Shown: piece by piece, positions 22,919 to 31,782 of the stretch
How the letters are laid out: each line of letters opens with the position of its first letter
Numbering within the stretch: the first letter of the stretch is position 1
NCBI RefSeq assembly: GCF_036567765.1
Contig: NZ_DATCTU010000080.1
Location: 1 to 47,597 of the forward strand
DNA length: 47,597 bases
Origin: Pseudobacteroides sp.
Lineage (GTDB): Bacteria; Bacillota; Clostridia; Acetivibrionales; DSM-2933
Direction: 5' to 3'
The notes under the pieces: model-generated
The model's input: the letters and a program-made list of their open reading frames with translations, nothing else
What the model was told of the DNA's origin: nothing
Database searches by the model: none
Made by a program: the position numbers and the translations under genes

Positions 22919-24859
22919 CTACTCTACGGTAAAAATCTTTATATTATCATCACCGTTTAGATTATGAGAATTATGTTTTGCATAGGCACTTTCTATAATA
23001 TTTGCTTTACCGGTAACGCCTTCAAATAAAATGAATACTGATTTTTTATTGGGGTTGCTTTTTTGTTTGCTGATAACTGTATCAATCTGCCCGTAATGTA
23101 CTCTATCGGTATTGCCTAAATATATATTTATCAAATATTGTCCGTGCAAGTCCAGATCAGGCATATATATTTCGTACGATGGGTCCGCAGTCTTGATATA
23201 TTCCGCAACTCTTGAAATTCTATTTGGATTATCCTGTGATTTTTTTATAAGTACATTAAAATAATCATTATAATTTTCAAAGACAACATAAGTTAGGAGA
23301 ACTGCCAGAGCAACAGTCAAATATGATTTTTTGAAAGTAAATCTACTGGAAATAAAATAACAGATTTTATCTATTGCAAGTGCTGCAAATATTGGCGGCA
23401 GAGATAGCAAAACTACTGCCCTTTGGTAGCTTGGTTGTCCTGTCATAGCTACCAGCCCAACTATTGTGCCAAAAAATAGCAATAATAGAATCATGGAATT
23501 GGGTTTTTTCCACATGGTTATGAGATAAAAAAGTCCTATAGCAAACAGGATGGATGTAACAAACGGAAGCATAGGGCCGGGACCCGCATAACAATAACCT
23601 ATATCAGGATAGAAATTAAATTCTAGTAAAGCTTGAACTGAATAATCCTTCAATAAAACAAGCTTGTCTAAAAGGGTTAGCACCTGATCCTTATGCGGCG
23701 ACATAAAGCCGCCAAAAATAAAGTCTCGCTTTGCTCCTTCTATAAAGTTGGGGATTTTATCTTGAAATGGAACAATATACGGCATGAAGGCAAATATGAA
23801 ACCGATAATCATCGCCGATATATGCATAATATGATTCTTTAAATACTTTCCTTCCTGTATAGTTTTGAAGATCAGATAGCAAACAGCAACGGCTATAAGA
23901 ACTCTGGCAGCGGACCAGGTATACTGAGCTATGCCTATTGATATACCTGCAAGAGCGAATATGTACATATACCTTTTTTTCTCACACATCACCAACAAGA
24001 GTATTACAATTGCACCAAACAACGCATTTTGAATAAAAGGAAAACCAAATCTGCTAAAATGTATATGTGCACCCATTAAGGCAACCAAAACACCGGATAT
24101 ATAGGAGATTCTTTTATTAAATACAGCCCTTGCAATTGCCATTGTAATCAACACAGCTATTATACCGGAAACCGCAGCGAACATTCTGTTGCCAGTCATA
24201 TTGAGCCCAAAGATATTGACAAATAGAGCATGCCCATAATAATAAAGCCCCGAATAGTAAGTCCATCCCCAAACAGTTTTAGGACCAATCTCAAAAGGAC
24301 CTTTCATAGTACCGTTAATAACATCCATGGCACCAGCGGCTGCAAAGCCTTCTTCCTGATTAATTGGTTTTGGAATACTTCCGAGTTCGTATATGCGAAG
24401 AAACGATGCAAGCAGCATGATGCCTGTCATTATTAACCAATCAATTCGGTGTATGCTTCTCAACCTTGAATTGATCTTTTTTATAGTATCTCTGACATTT
24501 AAAAATGAAAAAACGTATAGAATAAGAAGTAAGCACCAAATCAAAAATGTTAGGAAAGTATCTTTTTTGCTATATGCTGTATAAATAACATACACAAAAA
24601 GAACTAACGCGGCTATTTGCAGATAAAGCTTAAATTTATAATTCTTTTCCACTCTAAAATTTAAAGATTTATCCTGATTGGCTTTTCTGCAGCATAGAGA
24701 AATTATAACTACCGATAAAAAACTAAACAAATATAAGCAAATACCTAAACTCACATCTTTAAATATTGAAAAGCAAATTTGTCCGCTAATGGCAAATAAC
24801 AGCATAAAAATAGTTAGATATAATTGCAGTCTCTTGTATTGATCGACCTTTAGTACCAC
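22919..24859 (-). CDS. GT-C-fold membrane glycosyltransferase (GT39/PMT-like)
   Basis: A 646-residue integral membrane protein with about 13 predicted helices and an acidic, soluble C-terminal tail. The first extramembrane loop carries ELGSIPKPINQEEGFAAAGA, the position where GT-C enzymes (ArnT/PMT type) hold their catalytic acidic residues, and a following WGWTYYSGLYYYGHALF segment typical of family 39. Such enzymes transfer sugars from lipid-linked donors to acceptors outside the membrane. Acceptor and donor are unknown. The start is a GTG with a GGGGG ribosome site about 10 nt upstream. The gene is monocistronic and convergent with the NPCBM protein gene, which is rich in potential acceptor Thr and Ser. 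Confidence 0.72.
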   Translation of the reverse strand: MVLKVDQYKRLQLYLTIFMLLFAISGQICFSIFKDVSLGICLYLFSFLSVVIISLCCRKANQDKSLNFRVEKNYKFKLYLQIAALVLFVYVIYTAYSKKDTFLTFLIWCLLLILYVFSFLNVRDTIKKINSRLRSIHRIDWLIMTGIMLLASFLRIYELGSIPKPINQEEGFAAAGAMDVINGTMKGPFEIGPKTVWGWTYYSGLYYYGHALFVNIFGLNMTGNRMFAAVSGIIAVLITMAIARAVFNKRISYISGVLVALMGAHIHFSRFGFPFIQNALFGAIVILLLVMCEKKRYMYIFALAGISIGIAQYTWSAARVLIAVAVCYLIFKTIQEGKYLKNHIMHISAMIIGFIFAFMPYIVPFQDKIPNFIEGAKRDFIFGGFMSPHKDQVLTLLDKLVLLKDYSVQALLEFNFYPDIGYCYAGPGPMLPFVTSILFAIGLFYLITMWKKPNSMILLLLFFGTIVGLVAMTGQPSYQRAVVLLSLPPIFAALAIDKICYFISSRFTFKKSYLTVALAVLLTYVVFENYNDYFNVLIKKSQDNPNRISRVAEYIKTADPSYEIYMPDLDLHGQYLINIYLGNTDRVHYGQIDTVISKQKSNPNKKSVFILFEGVTGKANIIESAYAKHNSHNLNGDDNIKIFTVE

Positions 24860-24984
24860 TGGTTTAAAACCCCCTATTTAGAAATTTTTAATGTGCATAA
24901 AAAAATAATACCATATTGTTTGATAATGTTCAACATGGTATACAGTAAAATTGTTGAATAGGTGTAAAACTAGATGTACAAAGC

Positions 24985-25764
24985 TTATATATTCAAATAC
25001 ACCGAAGCGGGTATATCGGGGTGGTTATACCTGTCTTTACCTATTGTGGAATTTTTGTATTCAATTGATCTTTTAGGGCAGTAGTTAATACATGCCAAGC
25101 AGAACTGGCAGTTATTCTGCCATAAGGGCTTTCCGTCATCCAATCTGATGTTGTTGAATTTGCAAATTTTCTCACATAAACCGCAGGAATTGCAGGTGTC
25201 TTTTACTTTAAATCCCTCATCGATTTTATTCAGTCTTTCTATAAACTTGTTGTGCACCGATGCCCTTAGGAATGACAAAATCTCTTTTTCTTGTCTTCTG
25301 GCACTGGAATTTATGTAATCAGAAATTATTTTTAGTTTTTGTGATGCTTCATTAAACATTCTTTCCTGAACTTTTATAGGTGGAACTTTAAAATTTGGTA
25401 TATAATTTTCAGGCATTCTTATATAAAAACTTGCTGAGAGCTTTGTACCTTTATTTTCCAAAACTTTTTTAAGATGGCTGAAAACCCCTCCCTGGAAGGC
25501 GATTCCACCCCTTGTAACTACAGCAAATAGGTATTCAACATTTTTTAAGTCCAATTTTTCTATAAATTCCATAACTACCTTAGGCATACTCTGAAAATAC
25601 AGAGGAAAAATAACGCCTACCTTTTGGGAGTCGGGAGTAATCTTTATATCCTTGTATGCTTCTGTAATAGCTATGAGTCTGCAATCCTTAAGCTGCTTAT
25701 GGAGTTCTTTTGCAATGTAATATGAGTTACCGGTTCCTGAGAAATAGTATAATGTTGTGTTCAT
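24985..25764 (-). CDS. EFR1-family flavodoxin-ferredoxin protein
   Basis: A 259-residue electron carrier with two parts. Residues 1-155 are flavodoxin-like (YYFSGTGNSYYIAKELHKQL is the FMN phosphate loop, and VVTRGGIAFQGGV is another FMN-contact loop). Residues about 190-240 are a 2[4Fe-4S] ferredoxin (CNSCGLCEKICK and CQFCLACINYCP). This is the EFR1 arrangement, which passes electrons between flavin and iron-sulfur centres in the cytoplasm; the partner enzyme is unknown. GGAG lies upstream of the ATG. It lies 91 bp downstream of an ArsR-type gene in the same direction, and both carry the same motif upstream, which suggests that the repressor controls it. Confidence 0.82.
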   Translation of the reverse strand: MNTTLYYFSGTGNSYYIAKELHKQLKDCRLIAITEAYKDIKITPDSQKVGVIFPLYFQSMPKVVMEFIEKLDLKNVEYLFAVVTRGGIAFQGGVFSHLKKVLENKGTKLSASFYIRMPENYIPNFKVPPIKVQERMFNEASQKLKIISDYINSSARRQEKEILSFLRASVHNKFIERLNKIDEGFKVKDTCNSCGLCEKICKFNNIRLDDGKPLWQNNCQFCLACINYCPKRSIEYKNSTIGKDRYNHPDIPASVYLNI

Positions 25765-25792
25765 ATTTTTCTCCTTTCATTTTTACACTTTC

Positions 25793-25809
25793 ATAACTGT
25801 CGAAGTATT
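25793..25809 (-). promoter_or_regulatory. candidate ArsR operator upstream of the EFR1 gene
   Basis: ATAACTGTCGAAGTATT (plus strand) differs at two positions from the copy upstream of the arsR-like gene (26173-26189). It lies 28 bp before the EFR1 start. Downstream TTCGATAA adds a partial inverted copy (CGAA ... TTCG). Confidence 0.5.
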
Positions 25810-25855
25810 GTTCGATAAATAATATTAAAATTTAACTGTTTTATACCATATAAGC

Positions 25856-26155
25856 CTAAAATTGCTTATTAAATAAACTTCCCAATTCACTCAAAACCTC
25901 TTTATTCACCCTGGCGACTAAATATTTACCCTTTTTTTCGGTAATTATAAGCCCCACACTGGACAGTTCCTTTAAATGGTGGGATATAGTAGGTGCACCT
26001 ATTTTAAAGTACTTTGTAACCTCCGATATCAGGCATTCACAGTTCTCGAAGTCTTTTTCCTGACATTTTGCAATCTCAAGAAACAGCTCCAAACGGTGGG
26101 GGTGGGAAAGGGCCTTCAGTATGTTTGAGTATTTTTTTGTATCCAAACCATACAC
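25856..26155 (-). CDS. ArsR-family transcriptional regulator
   Basis: A 99-residue winged-helix repressor. LKALSHPHRLELFLEI is the classic start, APTISHHLKELSSVGLIITE the recognition helix and turn, and KKGKYLVARVN the wing. Before the recognition helix it has NCECLISEV, with a Cys-x-Cys in the position where metal-sensing ArsR proteins have ELCVCDL, and another Cys near residue 31. So it may sense a metal(loid) or thiol stress. It probably represses itself and the EFR1 gene. The promoter and operator lie just upstream. Confidence 0.85.
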   Translation of the reverse strand: MYGLDTKKYSNILKALSHPHRLELFLEIAKCQEKDFENCECLISEVTKYFKIGAPTISHHLKELSSVGLIITEKKGKYLVARVNKEVLSELGSLFNKQF

Positions 26156-26172
26156 AACCTTTTTACGATTTT

Positions 26173-26223
26173 ATAACTATCGAACTATTTATTATATAAT
26201 ATCACAGTTTGATAAATTGTCAA
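26173..26223 (-). promoter_or_regulatory. arsR promoter with overlapping operator
   Basis: On the minus strand TTGACA (26218-26223) is followed about 17 bp later by an ATTATA/TATAAT-like -10 (26190-26200). The motif ATAACTATCGAACTATT (26173-26189, plus strand) covers the expected transcription start, as for a repressor site. Confidence 0.55.
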
Positions 26224-26337
26224 TATTTAGATAAATATTAAAAAATAGTTTTAAAAAGCCTAATTTTATTTTATAATGTTATAAGCTGCCAAATAGGCAC
26301 AAATTAATTCATTTATTAATAAAGGGGAGAATAGTTT

Positions 26338-27921
26338 ATGAAAAAGACTCTTTTATATGCCGTAATGTTTATTACAGTATGCATTTTTGGGGTAACTTCA
26401 CATGCACAGCAAAAAGCTGCTATCAAGGAGATACCTACTCTTAAAATCATCATTGACGGCACGCAGTTAAAGCCTTCCAGTACACCTATAAACTATGGCG
26501 GCAGAACTTTAGTTGGTTTAAGGGATTTGCTTGTTTCGCTGGGTGTTCAAAATGATTCAGAACATATCGTATGGGATAAGACTAATAAGACAATAAAGGT
26601 TTTAAAGGATTCAAAAGAAATAAGCCTGGCCATCGGAGACAAAATGGCAGTAGTGGATGGGGCAGAGGTGGAAATTGATGTAGAGCCTGTGATATATAAA
26701 AACAGCACATACATACCTGCAAGATTTATTGCACAAAGTCTGTCAAAGCTGGTTTTCTGGGATGGCTATACAAACAGTGTGGTTATTTGTGATGAGGAAA
26801 TGTATAAGGAAGTTGCCGGTATAATTGGATCTGAGGCTTCCAGTAAAAGTGTTGTAATTAAAACAACTACAGATACATTATTACATAACGGTAAAAATGT
26901 GTATACCATAAAGGATGAAAGCAAAAAGGATCCGGTTAAAAATATAGAATTTACAAAGTCTACAATTGATGTAGGCGGTCAATTGGATTATATTGACTAT
27001 TTTGAAAATGATAAATATATATATAGGAGACCTGATGTTCACCAAAAGTGGCTCAGGGCATCCAAAACAGTTCGTGATGTTGATGTTGAAGACATCGATA
27101 GCAATAATAATGATAACAGCTCTATAAATGCTTTCATGGCAAGTTTGGTAGTGAAAGAGAAAAATGAAGGCAGGATTGTGATTGAGGGGGATACATTATA
27201 TTATGCAGTTGCTATGACAAGTGCCAATGAAATGGATGTTTTAAAGGACAAAACAAGCACATCCAAGGTTCAAATGGAATACAATGCTTCTTCTAGTAGA
27301 CTTAATAAAATAGAGATTAAAGTAAAGGGAAACATAAATGATTCCGGTACCAAAAAGTCATATGAATTGACAAGGTCAATTGTAGTTAACAGGGATGAAT
27401 CGGTGACATCCGTGCCTGTTCCTGAGGATCTCAATAATTATTATACAGTGCCTGAAGGCAGTACAGAGTATTATCATATTGACGGGTTTTTTATGACAGT
27501 TCCCAAAGAGTGGAATTTTCCAAGTATGATAGAAACAGATCCTATGATTTCATATACAGATCCTAAAGATCCCAAGAAGTGGTGCAGTGTTATGCCGGAT
27601 ATTCTATATTTTGAAACTACTGATAAGTCATTACTTAACGATATAAGCCTTGAGCTTGAAAAGAACTTTAAAACTATATTAATAAACTCCAAGGTGATAA
27701 AAAAAGAAAAATTGAAGTTTCAGGGGAAAGACGCAATAAGAATAACAATAAAGGGTATTGATGACGAATCAAAGAAGGCTACCAAAATTCAGCTAACTTT
27801 GTTCCAAAACCTTAACACAGTTACAGTATTTACGTATATGGGTGAAGAAAAGACATTTGATCAAAAAGCGGGAGAGGCTAAAAAGATTATGGATTCATGG
27901 TATAACCCAGGCAGAGGATAA
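26338..27921 (+). CDS. exported copper-amine-oxidase-like stalk-domain protein
   Basis: A 527-residue secreted protein. The signal peptide ends near THAQQ. Residues about 35-155 are a copper amine oxidase N-terminal (stalk) domain: KIIIDGTQLKPSSTPINYGG, RTLVGLRDLLVSLG, IVWDKTNKTIKVLKDSK and STYIPARFIAQSLS. The middle third is a large beta/alpha region (DVGGQLDYIDYFEN onwards), and the last 150 residues (YYHIDGFFMTVPKEWNFPSM) resemble PsbP-like or DUF-type domains that follow stalk domains in clostridia. The copper domain itself is absent, so no amine oxidase activity is implied; the stalk domain is common in surface proteins. AAGGGGAG precedes the ATG. Confidence 0.75.
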   Translation: MKKTLLYAVMFITVCIFGVTSHAQQKAAIKEIPTLKIIIDGTQLKPSSTPINYGGRTLVGLRDLLVSLGVQNDSEHIVWDKTNKTIKVLKDSKEISLAIGDKMAVVDGAEVEIDVEPVIYKNSTYIPARFIAQSLSKLVFWDGYTNSVVICDEEMYKEVAGIIGSEASSKSVVIKTTTDTLLHNGKNVYTIKDESKKDPVKNIEFTKSTIDVGGQLDYIDYFENDKYIYRRPDVHQKWLRASKTVRDVDVEDIDSNNNDNSSINAFMASLVVKEKNEGRIVIEGDTLYYAVAMTSANEMDVLKDKTSTSKVQMEYNASSSRLNKIEIKVKGNINDSGTKKSYELTRSIVVNRDESVTSVPVPEDLNNYYTVPEGSTEYYHIDGFFMTVPKEWNFPSMIETDPMISYTDPKDPKKWCSVMPDILYFETTDKSLLNDISLELEKNFKTILINSKVIKKEKLKFQGKDAIRITIKGIDDESKKATKIQLTLFQNLNTVTVFTYMGEEKTFDQKAGEAKKIMDSWYNPGRG

Positions 27922-27935
27922 ATTTATTTTGATGT

Positions 27936-27974
27936 GTAAGAAATTATGGTGTATCATATACCATAATTTCTTAC
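27936..27974. terminator. long inverted repeat between convergent genes
   Basis: GTAAGAAATTATGGT (27936-27950) and ACCATAATTTCTTAC (27960-27974) are perfect complements, and the inner bases extend the stem to about 18 bp with a three-base loop. No T-run follows on either strand, so it is a weaker terminator candidate; it may also form a cruciform. Confidence 0.55.
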
Positions 27975-28001
27975 GATAACAATCTAAATGTTTTGCAATA
28001 A

Positions 28002-28931
28002 TCATTTCGTCATTTCATTCTCACTCAAATTGGATTTTAGATTATTAAAATAATCCTTTAATTTTCTAGGACCTGCCATTGTATTCCGGCCTATATACAA
28101 GGTTCCGTCACTCCTGGCTTTAACCTGCCATTTTACAAGGGTAATAGTACCATTAGTAATCTCTATTACTGTTATACCATGAGGGTGTACACAGCTGCCT
28201 GTATTAAAATAAGGAGGTTCACCAACTTCAGGAAATGTAGACCTATGGGTGTGTCCCGTTATGAGTATGTTTTTGTTTATTCTGGCCCATTCAATCAGCC
28301 TTTTTCCAACAGACTTTTGCTTGTCGTAATTTTTGGCAGCACTTGTCGGGTCTCTAAAACCAAATAATTCTAGCTGTTTCCAAAGGTGTCTAACCAAAAA
28401 ACCGCTAAGCCTCCACAGCCTATCGTTAAAGAAATCTGCCTGGTGTCCGTGGGTAAGAAATATTCTGTCATTAGTGATACTGTGCTTTAATATAAGACCC
28501 TCATGAATATTGATATTTTTAAATAAAGATATAAACCTTCCGTCTAGCTCATTAATATAATAATACAAATTCTTTTTAACAAAGCTTTGGCTTTTCTTTA
28601 TCATATCATGATTTCCATAAAGAAAATGCAGTCTGCCTTTTTTATAGAACTGAGCCAGCTTGTTAAAAACATCAATATGAATATTAATTATATCGGAAAA
28701 CTTGCTGTTCTCCCAAAGCTCATCACCATCACCAAGCTCTATATATGTGTAGCTACTATTGTAATAAAAATTTAGGGCTGCAAAATAAATGTTCTTGTTA
28801 GCTAAGAAATTATCCCCCCAGCTTCCATCACCCCTATGGCAGTCGCTTATTATGGCAATCCTGGAAAAATCGTCAAAAGGAATCTCCACAGCCGATTCAA
28901 ACACTTTTGAAATTCTTTCTAGTTCATACAT
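28002..28931 (-). CDS. calcineurin-like metallophosphoesterase
   Basis: A 309-residue protein with all five metal-binding motifs of the calcineurin-like family: ISDCHRGDGSW (D-x-H), ELGDGDELWE (GDxx), LYGNHDM (GNHD), THGHQAD (GHx) and ITGHTHRST (GHTH). Such enzymes cut phosphodiesters or phosphomonoesters with two metal ions. The closest layout is that of UDP-diacylglucosamine-pyrophosphatase-like and other cytoplasmic members; the substrate cannot be assigned. It has no signal peptide. It is convergent with the stalk-domain gene and separated from the DUF4474 gene by a hairpin. Confidence 0.85.
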   Translation of the reverse strand: MYELERISKVFESAVEIPFDDFSRIAIISDCHRGDGSWGDNFLANKNIYFAALNFYYNSSYTYIELGDGDELWENSKFSDIINIHIDVFNKLAQFYKKGRLHFLYGNHDMIKKSQSFVKKNLYYYINELDGRFISLFKNINIHEGLILKHSITNDRIFLTHGHQADFFNDRLWRLSGFLVRHLWKQLELFGFRDPTSAAKNYDKQKSVGKRLIEWARINKNILITGHTHRSTFPEVGEPPYFNTGSCVHPHGITVIEITNGTITLVKWQVKARSDGTLYIGRNTMAGPRKLKDYFNNLKSNLSENEMTK

Positions 28932-28951
28932 TTTAATAACTCCTGTTTAAC

Positions 28952-28990
28952 AGATACCGAACTGATATATAACTTTACAGATCGGTATCT
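28952..28990. terminator. hairpin between two minus-strand genes
   Basis: AGATACCGA and TCGGTATCT form a 9-bp stem, extended by CTG/CAG past an A-A mismatch. The loop contains TATAACTTTA. It resembles the hairpin at 45668-45708 in stem and loop, so this may be a recurring element in the genome. Confidence 0.5.
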
Positions 28991-29007
28991 TTATGTTAAA
29001 AATCTTA

Positions 29008-30018
29008 TTAATCCAAATAATTTTTAATCTTTTTATAGACATCAAATATGGCTGATGACTTGCCTGGATGCAATATCTTTTTATACAAATCAGGAGACTG
29101 TTCCTTTAATGCATTTAGCTTTTCGGACATATTCATGCAGCCGGCAGTAATTTCAACAAACTTTTCACACATAGCTTCGTTTTTTCTTTGTATAATCCAT
29201 TCTGCCTGTTTGATCCTTGACAATGGCTGCTGGGTGTGGGGGAATACATATTTGATAAAAACTGTATTGCCCTCAATATCGAATTCTTTGTCTGAGTAAT
29301 TTGCTTCCCTGAGACCACCAACAAATGCGTCTAGCATTTCCTTATCCTTGAGGGTAATTGATATATCCATAATAAGTTCATATGGCTCTGAAAATTCACC
29401 AAGTTTGAAACCGGTTAACCACCAGTGCTTTTCCCCTCTATGGAACAAAATCTCACCAAATTTGCTTAGAGTAAATTCCATGTATAATTGGTCTTCATCA
29501 TCGACGCAATCATAAAAAGTACCGGTAAAAATATTGGGAATACTAAAGTCAGATTTATCGGTAGTATAAACTCCGATTTCACAGCCAGTAGTCAAATCAT
29601 ATTGACCTTTCCAAAACTCAATAAGCCACCTCTTACCGGCGTACTCAAATTTAATAGGATCACAGTCTACAATCATTCCGAATGGTGCTGCGGCCTCGTC
29701 ATACAAACGGCAGTATCCGAATTTCCTTTGCCAGGAATCTTTATTGGAATAGTACATATCTTGCTCCTCATCATATGAAAAGCCTGCAAACTCAATAGTC
29801 TTTTCTATTTCATAATTTGTTTCCAATTCTCCCGAATCCAGACTGTAAAAAACACCTTTGAAAAGATTCTTTAGAAAAGAAATAGACTTTGGAATGTATC
29901 TGTATATTTTCGATATAAATATGTATATTAAAAGAACACCAAGTACAATTGACAGCAGAATTATTATATTTGATATAATAGCGGTATTAATAAGAAATAA
30001 AGTAATATGGCCTAACAT
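29008..30018 (-). CDS. DUF4474 membrane-anchored protein
   Basis: A 336-residue protein with one N-terminal membrane helix (LINTAIISNIIILLSIVLGV) and a cytosolic or surface DUF4474 domain: FSYDEEQDMYYSNKDSWQRK, then FGYCRLYDEAAAPFGMIVDC, and AGKRWLIEFWKGQYDLTTGC with a following EIGVY. This domain is frequent in clostridia and its function is unknown. The ATG at 30018 with GTGGAGAGG upstream is preferred over the longer reading from 30051. It is flanked by the metallophosphoesterase gene downstream and the rsgI gene upstream on the same strand, with hairpins or gaps that suggest separate transcripts. Confidence 0.78.
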   Translation of the reverse strand: MLGHITLFLINTAIISNIIILLSIVLGVLLIYIFISKIYRYIPKSISFLKNLFKGVFYSLDSGELETNYEIEKTIEFAGFSYDEEQDMYYSNKDSWQRKFGYCRLYDEAAAPFGMIVDCDPIKFEYAGKRWLIEFWKGQYDLTTGCEIGVYTTDKSDFSIPNIFTGTFYDCVDDEDQLYMEFTLSKFGEILFHRGEKHWWLTGFKLGEFSEPYELIMDISITLKDKEMLDAFVGGLREANYSDKEFDIEGNTVFIKYVFPHTQQPLSRIKQAEWIIQRKNEAMCEKFVEITAGCMNMSEKLNALKEQSPDLYKKILHPGKSSAIFDVYKKIKNYLD

Positions 30019-30174
30019 AAAAACCTCTCCACTAATGTCTTTATATAACATAATATTCCTTTGTGAACCTTATGTGTGACTATTGATAAATCCATAGTTT
30101 CTTAGAGATTAAAAAGATAGCAGGCAAATCATTAACAAATGAATTGCCTGCCTAATAATTTCCGAATTACAACA

Positions 30175-31782
30175 TCAAGGATATGTCAGGTATAGAGTAT
30201 TAGAGGTTATTTTTGTGTCATTATACACATATGTTATGCTGAAGTAGTACTTTTGACCTGATATCAGCTGGCCGTTAAAATCTCCTCCATTATAACCGTT
30301 TGAGCTTCTTACAACATATGAGGTTTCATTTGTGGAATACCACATATAACCATCCTCAGGGTACACAGGGTGTGGGTTGGTTTTGGATATAACAACCTTA
30401 TAGTACACAAATCCACTCCTTGTGTTCGGTGTCCATGATAGGTTTATGCTGTCACTTCCTACCTTTGCAGTAAGCTTTTGCCCTGTACTGGGCTTAGGAG
30501 TAGGAGTAGATGTAGGTGTTCCGGGGTATTTCATCGAAACGGCATTGCTGTGTATCTTTTTGTTTTTGAAAACTGCTGTTATTGCAAAGTAATATTTTTC
30601 ACCAGGAATTATCTTGCCTCCAAAGTCGCCCCCATTATACTGGGAGTACTTATCTATGCTGATACTGGACGCATTTATATCTGTTATTACATACATGTAG
30701 CCGTCATCAGGATACTTAGGCTTTGAGTTTCCCTTTGAAATTACAACCTTATAGTATTGGAAGTCTTGGTCTTCCATAGGTGTCCATTTAAGTAAAACCT
30801 TACCGCTTTTAACCGACCCTGAAATATGCAGTGTATTATTATCATAAACAACCTTTATAGCAGTGGGAGTGGGCTTAAGCTTGGGTGTTGCTGTATTCTT
30901 AGGTGTAGGATTGGGTGTTGATGAAGCTCTTAACGACGAAGTAGGTTTTAAGTTTCCTTTTGCTGTTGGTGTAACCCTGTCCGGCGTTTTTGTATCATCA
31001 CTTTCATCCCCGTTATCATAACCGCGTAAATTCTCGATCATAGTTGAAACATCGTGAACCTTTGCCTCATCGATGGTTATATCTTCATCGTTTTTTCTCA
31101 TGCTTTCATAATATGTTTGACGTCCTATTGACAGATTGTTTTTGGAAGCCTTCCTCTTAAGGATTGGAGAGGCTTTTGTAACTAAGTATTTGTCTGTCTT
31201 GTCTTCAAGAGATATTTTAAGCTCCCTAACAAGGTCATCAATATAATTCTTCTGTTCTTCGATATCTTTTCCGTAGTAAGTGTATTCGTCATTCAATGAA
31301 ACAGAAGCTAGAACATGATTGTTTTCCATATCTATATAGCCTAAATCCTCAGATTTTGCCAATATTTCAGTAATTGCCTTTTCAAGGTACATGTTATTAA
31401 AATCCAAACCCTTTAGAAGCTTTTGGGCATCATCATTCAATGAAAGAGTTTTTTGGACTTTGTTATCCTTATCAAGCATCAATTCAATGCTTGGATTGAT
31501 GTCAAGATCCACAAATGAATAAATTCCTTCAAGGCCGCTATCTGAGGATTTCTGGAAGAATATAAAAAACAGGAAAACTATAAATATAATGGCAGCAGCA
31601 CTTGCAATCAGTGGCATCAGAAATTTAACGGGCTTTCTTTCTTTTTTGATGTCAATTGGAGTAAATTGTACTTGCTGACCTACAAACATTCCGGGCTTTC
31701 TTTTTAAATTAATAAAATCGCAATCCCCAGTCATAACAAGTACACTGTCATTTTCCATTTCCAATATAGTTCCTTTACTCAT
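30175..31782 (-). CDS. rsgI: RsgI-type anti-sigma factor
   Basis: A 535-residue anti-SigI protein. Residues 1-55 are the RsgI N-terminal domain (KGTILEMENDSVLVMTGDCD, KRKPGMFVGQQVQF), which binds SigI in the cytoplasm. A membrane helix follows at about residues 67-88. Residues 95-250 are the conserved periplasm-side peptidase-like region (IYSFVDLDINPSIELMLDKD). A Pro/Thr-rich linker leads to two tandem fibronectin-like repeats, about residues 325-425 and 440-535, each with KVVISK, a Y-P-x-D-G-Y-M turn and NGGDF. In related cellulolytic clostridia this outer part is often a carbohydrate-binding module; here it is a duplicated beta-sandwich. The ATG at 31782 has GGAGGTGG upstream and overlaps the end of sigI by 8 bp, so the two are coupled. 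Confidence 0.9.
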   Translation of the reverse strand: MSKGTILEMENDSVLVMTGDCDFINLKRKPGMFVGQQVQFTPIDIKKERKPVKFLMPLIASAAAIIFIVFLFFIFFQKSSDSGLEGIYSFVDLDINPSIELMLDKDNKVQKTLSLNDDAQKLLKGLDFNNMYLEKAITEILAKSEDLGYIDMENNHVLASVSLNDEYTYYGKDIEEQKNYIDDLVRELKISLEDKTDKYLVTKASPILKRKASKNNLSIGRQTYYESMRKNDEDITIDEAKVHDVSTMIENLRGYDNGDESDDTKTPDRVTPTAKGNLKPTSSLRASSTPNPTPKNTATPKLKPTPTAIKVVYDNNTLHISGSVKSGKVLLKWTPMEDQDFQYYKVVISKGNSKPKYPDDGYMYVITDINASSISIDKYSQYNGGDFGGKIIPGEKYYFAITAVFKNKKIHSNAVSMKYPGTPTSTPTPKPSTGQKLTAKVGSDSINLSWTPNTRSGFVYYKVVISKTNPHPVYPEDGYMWYSTNETSYVVRSSNGYNGGDFNGQLISGQKYYFSITYVYNDTKITSNTLYLTYP

